From Defluviitaleaceae bacterium (lineage in GTDB: Bacteria; Bacillota; Clostridia; Lachnospirales; WRAX01), in contig WRAC01000022.1 of assembly GCA_009780415.1 (NCBI GenBank), positions 1-40,358 on the forward strand: a stretch of 40,358 bases of DNA, in the 5' to 3' direction. The notes below the pieces were generated by a model. That model was not told where the DNA came from and did no database searches. It was given only the letters and a program-made list of their open reading frames with translations. Below, one piece after another: positions 7,691-14,642 of the stretch. Made by a program: the position numbers and the translations under genes. How positions within the stretch are numbered: position 1 is the stretch's first letter; every line of letters starts with the position of its first letter.

Positions 7691-8770
7691 ATGCAAAGAG
7701 TGTACAATTTTTCCGCGGGCCCGTCTGTCCTGCCGCTCCCGGTGCTGGAGAAAGCGCAGAAGGAGCTTGTAAATTACGGCTCCGCCGGCATGTCAGTTAT
7801 GGAGATGAGTCACCGCTCCAAGGCCTTTATTGAAATAGCGGCAGGCATGGAAGCACTGCTGCGCGAACTGATGAACATACCCGCAAATTATAAGGTGCTG
7901 TATCTTCAAGGCGGCGCGTCCACACAATTCGCCATGATCCCCCTGAACCTGATGGTGAATAAAAAAGCAGATTATCTTGACACCGGCGAATTTGCCAACA
8001 AAGCAATCGGCGAAGCGAAAAAATTTGGCGAAATAAAGGTTGTGGCGTCCTCAAAGGCTGAGAAATATACCTATATCCCGGATCTTGACCCGGCAACATT
8101 TACAAAAGACGCAGACTACTTCCATATGACTTCCAATAACACTATCTTCGGCACACGCCACACAACTCTGCCGGAAACCGGCAATGTACCACTTGTTACA
8201 GATATGTCATCCTGCATCCTCAGCGAAGTTATAGATGTTTCCAAATACGGCCTCATTTACGCCGGGGCGCAAAAAAATATGGCACCCGCGGGCGTTACCT
8301 TTGTCATTATCCGCGAAGACCTTCTTGAGCGTTCCGGCGACAACCTCCCATACATGGCGAGTTACAAAACCCTTGCCGCCCAGGATTCCATGGTCAATAC
8401 CCCGCCCTGCTACTCCATGTACATCGCAAAGCTGGTTTTCGAGTGGCTTAAAGATTTAGGCGGCATTCCGGCCATCCAGAAGATCAACGAGGAGAAAGCC
8501 CGGCTCCTGTACGACGCTGTTGACGGATCGGCGCTCTTCAAGAACCCCGTCGTTAAAAAAGACCGTTCCATTATGAACGTACCGTTTGTGACGGGCAACG
8601 AAGAGCTTGACAACAAATTTATTAAAGAAGCCGAAAAAGCCGGGTTTGTCAACCTTAAAGGCCATCGCATCGTGGGCGGTATGCGGGCCAGTATCTACAA
8701 TGCCATGCCTGTCGAAGGCATCAAAGCGCTTGTTGAGTTCATGAAGAAATTTGAGACTGAGAATAAATAA
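7691..8770 (+). CDS. serC: Phosphoserine aminotransferase
   Basis: A 359-residue PLP enzyme that converts 3-phosphohydroxypyruvate and glutamate to phosphoserine, the second step of serine synthesis. The N-terminus YNFSAGPSVLPLPVL is the family's hallmark. GGASTQF binds the phosphate. The PLP lysine is in YAGAQKNMAPAG, and the C-terminal RASIYNAMP is conserved. Length equals that of typical SerC. AGGAGG lies seven bases upstream of the start. It is the first gene of an operon with serA (12-base gap), a DUF1015 gene and a phosphofructokinase. Confidence 0.97.
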   Translation: MQRVYNFSAGPSVLPLPVLEKAQKELVNYGSAGMSVMEMSHRSKAFIEIAAGMEALLRELMNIPANYKVLYLQGGASTQFAMIPLNLMVNKKADYLDTGEFANKAIGEAKKFGEIKVVASSKAEKYTYIPDLDPATFTKDADYFHMTSNNTIFGTRHTTLPETGNVPLVTDMSSCILSEVIDVSKYGLIYAGAQKNMAPAGVTFVIIREDLLERSGDNLPYMASYKTLAAQDSMVNTPPCYSMYIAKLVFEWLKDLGGIPAIQKINEEKARLLYDAVDGSALFKNPVVKKDRSIMNVPFVTGNEELDNKFIKEAEKAGFVNLKGHRIVGGMRASIYNAMPVEGIKALVEFMKKFETENK

Positions 8771-8782
8771 GGGGAGAAAAGA

Positions 8783-9946
8783 ATGTTTAAAATACAAACT
8801 TTGAATAAAATATCTGCGACGGGTTTGGCCCAACTGGGCGAGGGTTTTACAATCTCCGACAACGAAGCCAACCCCGACGCTATAATCCTCCGAAGCTTTA
8901 AAATGCACGATATGGAGCTTCCCGGCGGCCTGCTCGCCGTTGCGCGCGCCGGTGCCGGCGTAAATAACATTCCGATTGACAAATGTTCCGAAAAAGGCAT
9001 CGTGGTGTTTAACACCCCCGGGGCGAACGCGAACGCCGTTAAGGAATTGGTTATTTGCGGGCTTATGCTTTCATCCCGCAAGGTGTGGCAGGGCATTAAT
9101 TGGGCGCAAACCCTTAAAGGTAAGGAAGATGTGCCGGCTCTTGTTGAAAAGGGCAAGGGCGATTTCGGCGGCGTTGAGATACTGGGCAAAACCATGGGTA
9201 TCATCGGTGTGGGCGGCGCCATCGGCGTGCTGACGGCTAACGCCTGTAACGCGCTGGGTATGAAGGTTATAGGCTCCGACCCGTATCTTTCGGACAAGGC
9301 AAAAGCCGCACTTGACCCGGCCGTTACCGTTTGTAATTTGGACGAAGTGCTTGCGAAGAGCGATTACATTTCCATCAACGTCCCCTACTCCGCCGCCACA
9401 AAACATATGATTAACGCTGAAGCCCTTAAAAAATGCAAGAAAGGCGTTGTCGTCCTTAACTTTGCCCGAGCCGAGCTTGTTGATGACGCGGCGCTTAAAG
9501 CGGCTTTGGCCGAAGGCTCCGTCTCCGTTTACGTTACCGACTTCCCCAATAGCGAGCATCTGGACGTGGAGAACATAATCGCCATCCCGCACCTTGGCGC
9601 TTCTTCCGAGGAGGCCGAGGAAAACTGCGCGCTTATGGCGGCGGCTCAGACCAGGGACTTTTTACAGAAGGGCAACATCGTAAACTCAGTGAACTTCCCC
9701 GCTCTGTCCAGCGATACGCCGGGAAAACTGCGCTCCGGTATTGTTTACAAGGCCGATGCTGAAAACGCGGTCGGCGCGCGTATTAAAGCGGAGTTTGCGG
9801 CTAAAAACGATAAGTTTGAATTCAATAACGCCGTACGCGGTAATTATGGTTACGCGCTGGTCGTCTTCGAGGGCGACAGCTGCAACGGCGCTTGCGACGT
9901 AATCCGCGCCATGCCCGAGGTCATAATGGCGAGATCCATAAGATAA
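8783..9946 (+). CDS. serA: D-3-phosphoglycerate dehydrogenase
   Basis: A 387-residue NAD-dependent dehydrogenase for the first committed step of serine synthesis. The substrate loop is ARAGAGVNNIPID. The Rossmann fold follows NTPGANANAVKEL, and the catalytic Arg (NFARAELVD), an acidic residue and His (IPHLGASSEEAEENC) are all present. The last 70 or so residues form a short ACT-like domain (GNYGYALVVFEGDS), which suggests serine feedback. The glycine loop reads GVGGAIG (142-148), one glycine more than the usual GxGAIG. It ends 14 bases before the DUF1015 start. Confidence 0.95.
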   Translation: MFKIQTLNKISATGLAQLGEGFTISDNEANPDAIILRSFKMHDMELPGGLLAVARAGAGVNNIPIDKCSEKGIVVFNTPGANANAVKELVICGLMLSSRKVWQGINWAQTLKGKEDVPALVEKGKGDFGGVEILGKTMGIIGVGGAIGVLTANACNALGMKVIGSDPYLSDKAKAALDPAVTVCNLDEVLAKSDYISINVPYSAATKHMINAEALKKCKKGVVVLNFARAELVDDAALKAALAEGSVSVYVTDFPNSEHLDVENIIAIPHLGASSEEAEENCALMAAAQTRDFLQKGNIVNSVNFPALSSDTPGKLRSGIVYKADAENAVGARIKAEFAAKNDKFEFNNAVRGNYGYALVVFEGDSCNGACDVIRAMPEVIMARSIR

Positions 9947-9960
9947 ATCAGGAGGTATAT

Positions 9961-11208
9961 ATGTCCGATGTGAGACCATTTGCGGCTTTGCGCCCTACGG
10001 CGGAGTTTGCCGCGAAAGTAGCCGCTTTGCCCTATGACGTTATGTCCAGCGATGAGGCGCGGAAGATGGCTGAAGGCAACCCGTATTGCTTTTTACATGT
10101 AACCAAGGCGGAGATAGACCTTGATCCCTCAGTTGACCATTACGCCCCGATTGTTTACGAGACAGCCGCTAAAAATCTGGCGAAGCTGGAGTCGGACGGC
10201 GTTTTAGTCCGTGACCCAAAGCCCTGTTATTATATTTATTCCCAAACCATGAACGGGCGCACCCAGACGGGCGTCGCCGCCGGTTCTTCCGTTGACGAAT
10301 ATCTCGACGGGCGTATTAAGAAGCATGAACTTACCCGCGAGGAAAAGGAGCAGGACCGCATCCGCCACGTCGCCACGACAAACGCCAACACCGGCCCCGT
10401 GTTTATGACGCACAAACCCTGTCCCGCAATCACGGCTTTCATTAAAAACTGGACAGCCAAGCACGAGCCTGAATATTCATTTACGCCGGATGACGGTATA
10501 ACGCATACGGTTTGGGTAGTTGACTGTGACGACGCGATAAATGAGCTGCGTACGCTTTTCGCGGGCCTCGACGCGCTGTACATCGCCGACGGGCATCACC
10601 GCAACGCTTCCACCGCCAAGGTCGCGCTGAGAAAACGCGCCGAAAACCCCGGCTACTGCCCGGACGCGCCGTTTAATTATTATCTGTCAGTGCTGTTCAG
10701 CAGCGACGAGCTTATGATTATGGATTACAACCGCGTTGTAAAAAACCTGAACGGTTTGAGCGAGGAAGCGTATCTTGAGGCCGTAAAGAAGAATTTTGAA
10801 GTAACTCCCGCAACCGCGCCCGGCCCGGTAAAGCCTGCGGCACGCCACAGTTTCGGCATGTATCTGAATAAAACCTGGTACAATCTTACAGCCAAGCCCG
10901 GGCTCATTGACGAAAGCGACCCCGTTGAATGCCTTGACTACTCGATTTTGCAAAAGCATCTGCTTGCGCCGGTTTTGGGCATTTCCGATCCGCGTACGCA
11001 CCCGGACATTGATTTTGTCGGCGGATTGCGCGGCGTACAGGCACTTGCCGATCATGTTGATAAAGACGGCGGCGTGGCGTTTTCCATGTATCCCGCGTCA
11101 ATGGAGGAACTTATCGCCATAGCCGACGCAGGGCAGATAATGCCGCCCAAATCGACGTGGTTTGAGCCGAAGCTGCGGTCCGGGCTGTTTGTGCATACTT
11201 TAGGATAA
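9961..11208 (+). CDS. DUF1015 family protein in the serine operon
   Basis: A 415-residue cytoplasmic protein of the DUF1015 family, with no established reaction that I can cite. Seen here: the N-terminal RPFAALRP and VAALPYDVMSSDEAR blocks, and ADGHHRNAS in the middle, which recalls the DGxHR signature of the ParB/sulfiredoxin superfamily. That superfamily includes serine kinases such as SerK and SbnI. AGGAGG lies six bases upstream of this ATG; an in-frame start further up inside serA is not needed. Placement directly after serC-serA, with no recognisable phosphoserine phosphatase nearby, suggests a role in the serine pathway. That role is an inference. Confidence 0.85.
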   Translation: MSDVRPFAALRPTAEFAAKVAALPYDVMSSDEARKMAEGNPYCFLHVTKAEIDLDPSVDHYAPIVYETAAKNLAKLESDGVLVRDPKPCYYIYSQTMNGRTQTGVAAGSSVDEYLDGRIKKHELTREEKEQDRIRHVATTNANTGPVFMTHKPCPAITAFIKNWTAKHEPEYSFTPDDGITHTVWVVDCDDAINELRTLFAGLDALYIADGHHRNASTAKVALRKRAENPGYCPDAPFNYYLSVLFSSDELMIMDYNRVVKNLNGLSEEAYLEAVKKNFEVTPATAPGPVKPAARHSFGMYLNKTWYNLTAKPGLIDESDPVECLDYSILQKHLLAPVLGISDPRTHPDIDFVGGLRGVQALADHVDKDGGVAFSMYPASMEELIAIADAGQIMPPKSTWFEPKLRSGLFVHTLG

Positions 11209-11218
11209 GGTGGTAACT

Positions 11219-12451
11219 ATGAGCATAGGTAATATTATGGTAGGCCAGTCAGGCGGCCCCACATCGGTAATCAACGCTAGCCTGGCGGGCGTTTTCAAGG
11301 CCGCGAGGGATTTAGGGGCGAAGCATGTATACGGGATGCGTAACGGCGTCGAGGGGCTTCTCGAGGGCCGCTGCGTCGATATGCTGGAACATGTCAAAAC
11401 GGATGCCGATATTGAAATCCTGAAGCGCACGCCCGCGTCGTATCTAGGTACATGCCGGTTTAAGCTGGGTGATCCCGCCGAAAAAGAGGCGGACTACGCC
11501 AAGATTTTCGCGCAGTTGAAAAAGCTGGACGTAAAATCGTATTTTTATATCGGCGGTAACGATTCCATGGATTCGATAAATAAAATGTCGGGTTACGCGG
11601 CGGCAAACGGTGTGGATATGCGTTTTATGGGCATTCCTAAAACAATAGACAACGACCTCGTAATCACCGACCACACCCCCGGCTTCGGCAGCGCGTCAAA
11701 GTACATCGCCAGCACATTCAAGGAGCTGATCCGCGACGCGGCGGCCTTTAACGAAAAAACCGTCCTTGTCGTGGAAATTATGGGGCGCAACGCGGGGTGG
11801 CTTACCGCCGCGTCAATACTTGCCGCGGGTGAGGACAACGAAGGCCCCGATATGATCCTGCTCCCCGAAACCCCGCTGTGCGAAGCTTCCTTCATCAAGG
11901 CCGTCGGCGAAAAGCTGAAGGAAAAGAACACGCTGTTTATAGCCGTTTCCGAGGGCGTAAAATGCCTTGACGGCGAATACCTGAGCAGTAGGGGCGGCGC
12001 TAGCGTAACGCGGGACGCTTTCGGGCATGTGGCGCTCTCCGGTGCGGGGCATAACCTGAAAGAGCTGATTAAACGCGAGCTAGGCATCAAGCGCATCCGT
12101 TCCATCGAATTTTCCGCCATCCAGCGCTGTGCCGCGCATATCTCGTCGCGTACGGACGTTGAGGAAGCGTTCCTTGCCGGACAGCACGGCGCGCGCTGCG
12201 CGGCGGACGGAATGACGTCGAAAATGGTGGTTTTCAAGCGCTTGGCGGACGAACCCTACGCCATGGCCCTGGACACTGCGCCTGTTTCCGAAATCGCCAA
12301 CGCTGAGAAGGTTGTGCCGGCGGAATGGATAGACGCCGCGAATTATTTCGTGCGCAAGGAATTTGTCACATACGCGCTGCCGCTCATCCAAGGCGAACTG
12401 CCGCCGTTAATGATAAACGGGGTGCCCAGGCATTTGGTTTTGAAAAAATAA
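11219..12451 (+). CDS. pfp: 6-phosphofructokinase, pyrophosphate-type residues
   Basis: A 410-residue phosphofructokinase. GQSGGPTSV starts the nucleotide/PPi site. Residues GGNDS (112-116) and PKTIDND (140-146) carry Asp115 and Lys141, at the two positions (104 and 124 in E. coli PfkA) where ATP enzymes have Gly. That pattern predicts pyrophosphate as phosphate donor and a reversible reaction. MGRNAGWL and an Arg/Glu-rich C-terminal half complete the fold. The ATG at 11219, with AAGGTGG upstream, is preferred to a GTG at 11210. It is the last gene of the serine operon and is followed by a terminator. Confidence 0.9.
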   Translation: MSIGNIMVGQSGGPTSVINASLAGVFKAARDLGAKHVYGMRNGVEGLLEGRCVDMLEHVKTDADIEILKRTPASYLGTCRFKLGDPAEKEADYAKIFAQLKKLDVKSYFYIGGNDSMDSINKMSGYAAANGVDMRFMGIPKTIDNDLVITDHTPGFGSASKYIASTFKELIRDAAAFNEKTVLVVEIMGRNAGWLTAASILAAGEDNEGPDMILLPETPLCEASFIKAVGEKLKEKNTLFIAVSEGVKCLDGEYLSSRGGASVTRDAFGHVALSGAGHNLKELIKRELGIKRIRSIEFSAIQRCAAHISSRTDVEEAFLAGQHGARCAADGMTSKMVVFKRLADEPYAMALDTAPVSEIANAEKVVPAEWIDAANYFVRKEFVTYALPLIQGELPPLMINGVPRHLVLKK

Positions 12452-12470
12452 TCAAATTTAAAATTATAAT

Positions 12471-12495
12471 GGGGGCAGACCTTGTGTCTGCCCCC
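12471..12495. terminator. Strong bidirectional terminator
   Basis: A perfect 10-bp stem, GGGGGCAGAC and GTCTGCCCCC, with loop CTTGT lies between the converging phosphofructokinase and HAD genes. It is flanked by T-rich sequence on the + strand side and by ATTATAATTTT on the - strand side. Confidence 0.75.
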
Positions 12496-12502
12496 TTCCT
12501 TA

Positions 12503-13228
12503 TTAATTGATGTCCGGTAAAGCCACTAAATATTCTTCCAGTTCCGCAAGCGTACCGCGCCGAAACGCTGTAATGTCCGCATTCGTTTCATTTTCCAAAC
12601 AATCCGTCACCAAAAAGGTTTCGGCTCCCAAAGCGCCCGCGCTCATATCCTCAACCGGATTGTTGCCCGCCATTAAACACTTTTCTGGAACACTCCCGGT
12701 TTTTTTAAATACCTCACGGTAATAGCCTGGGTTTGGCTTGCAAAACGTGCTGTTCGTGTAATGGGTGACAAGGATGAAATCCCGCGATTCAAGCCCGATC
12801 CAGTTAAGCCGGGTCTCTACCGCACAGGCCGGAAACAAAGGGTTTGTCGCCAAAACGAGCTTATAACCCTTTACCGCCAGCGCGTGTACAAGCCGCTTCG
12901 GAACATCGTTCGGAATCATCATTGATTTTACTTTATTAAATTCGTTCACATAAAACGCGTCACACGCGGCTTCAACGGCTTTTAGCCTATTTTCCGCAAG
13001 CCCCGTATATTCCGCGAAATCCGCCCAAAAGCGCTCGGAGTTTGAACGGCTTCCGTCGTTTTTAATCATTGCTTTTGTACCGGCCCAAACCGCTTTAACA
13101 GACGGCCCGGCATCCATACCCAATCCAACGAACACCTTTCCCAATTCGGTGAAATAGGCGTTAATAAAATCGTCCTGTGAAAAATGAAGTAATGTACCGT
13201 CAAGGTCAAAAAGTATTGTGTCGATCAT
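12503..13228 (-). CDS. HAD-superfamily hydrolase
   Basis: A 241-residue phosphatase-type HAD protein. Motif I is DLDGTLL (nucleophile Asp9 and general acid Asp11). Motif II is in LVLATNP. The motif III lysine is in CKPNPGYY, and motif IV is the acidic MAGNNPVEDMSAG. An alpha-helical cap lies at about residues 20-95. The substrate is unknown; the family covers sugar phosphates, nucleotides and phosphoglycolate. The start overlaps the stop of the upstream DegV gene as ATGA, so the two form an operon. Being convergent to the serine operon, it is not a likely SerB. Confidence 0.85.
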   Translation of the reverse strand: MIDTILFDLDGTLLHFSQDDFINAYFTELGKVFVGLGMDAGPSVKAVWAGTKAMIKNDGSRSNSERFWADFAEYTGLAENRLKAVEAACDAFYVNEFNKVKSMMIPNDVPKRLVHALAVKGYKLVLATNPLFPACAVETRLNWIGLESRDFILVTHYTNSTFCKPNPGYYREVFKKTGSVPEKCLMAGNNPVEDMSAGALGAETFLVTDCLENETNADITAFRRGTLAELEEYLVALPDIN

Positions 13229-14439
13229 TTTTTCCCCGCCGCGTGATTCGCTTCAAACTCGGAGCGCGTGATAGACGCTTCAAAAATCAATGTAACCGTA
13301 CCGGGGCCGACATGAGCGCCTATGACCGGGCACATCAGTATAACAACCACCCGGCGCACGTTGACGGCGGCTTTTACCATTTCGGCAAGCTTTTGCGCGT
13401 CGTCCCCGCAATCGGTATGTGTAATAAAAACGGTGTCAAGCTCTCTATCGGAACTGACACTTTGTTTCAGCTGGTTAACCATCAGCTTAAACGCCGCTGT
13501 GCGTCCGCGTACTTTATCCTTCAACGCAAGGGTTCCGTCAGGCTGCATGTTTAATACGGGTTTAATCCCAAGCAGCGAGCCGCCGATAGCCGATAATTTA
13601 CTGAGACGGCCGCCTCTGTGCAGATACATCAAATCGTCTACCGTAAAAAGCCCGAAGATGCTATGTCTTTTCTCCTCCAGCAAAGCGGCGGTTTCCTCCG
13701 CTGAATACCCCTCTTCCCGTTTTTGCACGGCTATCATTGCCAGCAGCCCGTTCAAAGCGGTTGCGCACATGCCGTCAACCGGATATATGTTACAATCGGG
13801 ATATGAATCCCTGACCTCGTTAAGCGCGATCATCGAGCTCTGATATGTGCCGGACAAGCCGCCGCTTAACAGAATAAACAGCGCGTCCCTGCCCTGCTTT
13901 GCGTATTCCGTGAAAGAGCCGATAAAGGCGTCCGGGTTGATCTGTGTAGTTTTTGCTATACCGCCGTTTCGCAAGGCATTATAGAAATCCTTGCCGGATA
14001 TTTCCTGCCAGCCGCCCGAATTATGCTGAACATCGTCCAGCGTGAAGGGTATGGGTATTACCTCAATTCCATGCTCTTTGAGATAATCGGGAGGCAAATC
14101 ACAGCTTGTATCGACTACAATGCTAAACGGTTTCATCATGTTTTTTCTCCTTTGGTCTTTTATGTTTGGTTTCACATTCCGCGCGGCCCTTGCCTTGTCC
14201 TTTGAGGTCAGCAGCCGGAGCAGCCCCGCGGCATACAACCCGCCTTTTTCGCAGATTGAGTAGTATGTCCATTTTCCTGCCTTGCGCGCGGTTACTATTC
14301 CGCTCTCCACAAGAATTTTCATATGATGCGACAGTGTGGATTGCCCGATGACGATCTGTTCCTGCAAAACGGTGGCGCTCTTTTCGCCGTTTTGCAAAAG
14401 TTCCAGTACCCTCAACCGTGTCACATCGCAAAACGCCAT
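13225..14439 (-). CDS. ArsR-type HTH fused to DegV fatty-acid-binding domain
   Basis: A 404-residue fusion. Residues 1-90 are an ArsR winged helix (TRLRVLELLQNG, STLSHHMKILVESGIVTARKAGKWTYY). Residues 101-404 are a full DegV protein (IVVDTSCDLPPDY, TTQINP, SGGLSGTYQSS, HRGGRLSKLSA, GAHVGPG), a family that binds fatty acids and in some bacteria presents them to fatty acid kinase. At the junction, AAAGGAG lies seven bases before ATGATG (14134-14139), so free DegV could also be made. The reading frame upstream of 14439 still resembles ArsR (NAKVF) but has no ATG, GTG or TTG after its in-frame stop. AAGG precedes the chosen ATG. The HAD gene follows in the same operon. Confidence 0.8.
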   Translation of the reverse strand: MAFCDVTRLRVLELLQNGEKSATVLQEQIVIGQSTLSHHMKILVESGIVTARKAGKWTYYSICEKGGLYAAGLLRLLTSKDKARAARNVKPNIKDQRRKNMMKPFSIVVDTSCDLPPDYLKEHGIEVIPIPFTLDDVQHNSGGWQEISGKDFYNALRNGGIAKTTQINPDAFIGSFTEYAKQGRDALFILLSGGLSGTYQSSMIALNEVRDSYPDCNIYPVDGMCATALNGLLAMIAVQKREEGYSAEETAALLEEKRHSIFGLFTVDDLMYLHRGGRLSKLSAIGGSLLGIKPVLNMQPDGTLALKDKVRGRTAAFKLMVNQLKQSVSSDRELDTVFITHTDCGDDAQKLAEMVKAAVNVRRVVVILMCPVIGAHVGPGTVTLIFEASITRSEFEANHAAGKK

Positions 14440-14491
14440 GAAAACCTTGGCATTATCATGATATCTGATAAGCTCACCTTCTTCGCTCGCC

Positions 14492-14515
14492 TCATATCGA
14501 AATTTCTTGATATGA
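14492..14515. promoter_or_regulatory. Operator-like palindrome upstream of arsR-degV
   Basis: A 24-bp imperfect palindrome has perfect outer arms TCATATC and GATATGA and an A/T-rich centre. It lies immediately downstream of the predicted -10, where ArsR-family repressors usually bind, so it may be the autoregulatory site of the fusion protein. Confidence 0.45.
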
Positions 14516-14543
14516 AGTTATCACATGTCCTGTTTAATGTCAA
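14515..14543 (-). promoter_or_regulatory. Promoter candidate of the arsR-degV-HAD operon
   Basis: On the - strand there is a perfect TTGACA (14538-14543), a 17-base spacer and a weak TAACTT -10 (14515-14520). The -10 abuts the ArsR-style palindrome. A weak -10 beside an operator fits a regulated promoter. Confidence 0.45.
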
Positions 14544-14598
14544 GAAAAATGTTACGGTTTTTCCAGCCCGCGAAATGATTCCAATCCGCTTCTTTCTG

Positions 14599-14607
14599 TG
14601 TTATAAT
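14599..14607 (+). promoter_or_regulatory. Extended -10 promoter of the spermidine-synthase-like gene
   Basis: TGTTATAAT gives a TG-extended perfect -10 (14602-14607), 35 bases before the start codon at 14643. The -35 position holds only a weak TTCCAA. AAGGAAAGG follows as the ribosome site. Confidence 0.45.
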
Positions 14608-14642
14608 GTCAAAAATTCGGTATTAAGGAAAGGGATGCGGCA

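Noticed and set aside
9892-9960. Upstream extension of the DUF1015 gene into serA
   Set aside because: A strong AGGAGG sits six bases before the ATG at 9961, and the extension would overlap serA without any conserved residues.
12503-13228. HAD hydrolase as the missing SerB
   Set aside because: It is in a different, convergent operon with DegV and shows no SerB-specific features beyond general HAD motifs.
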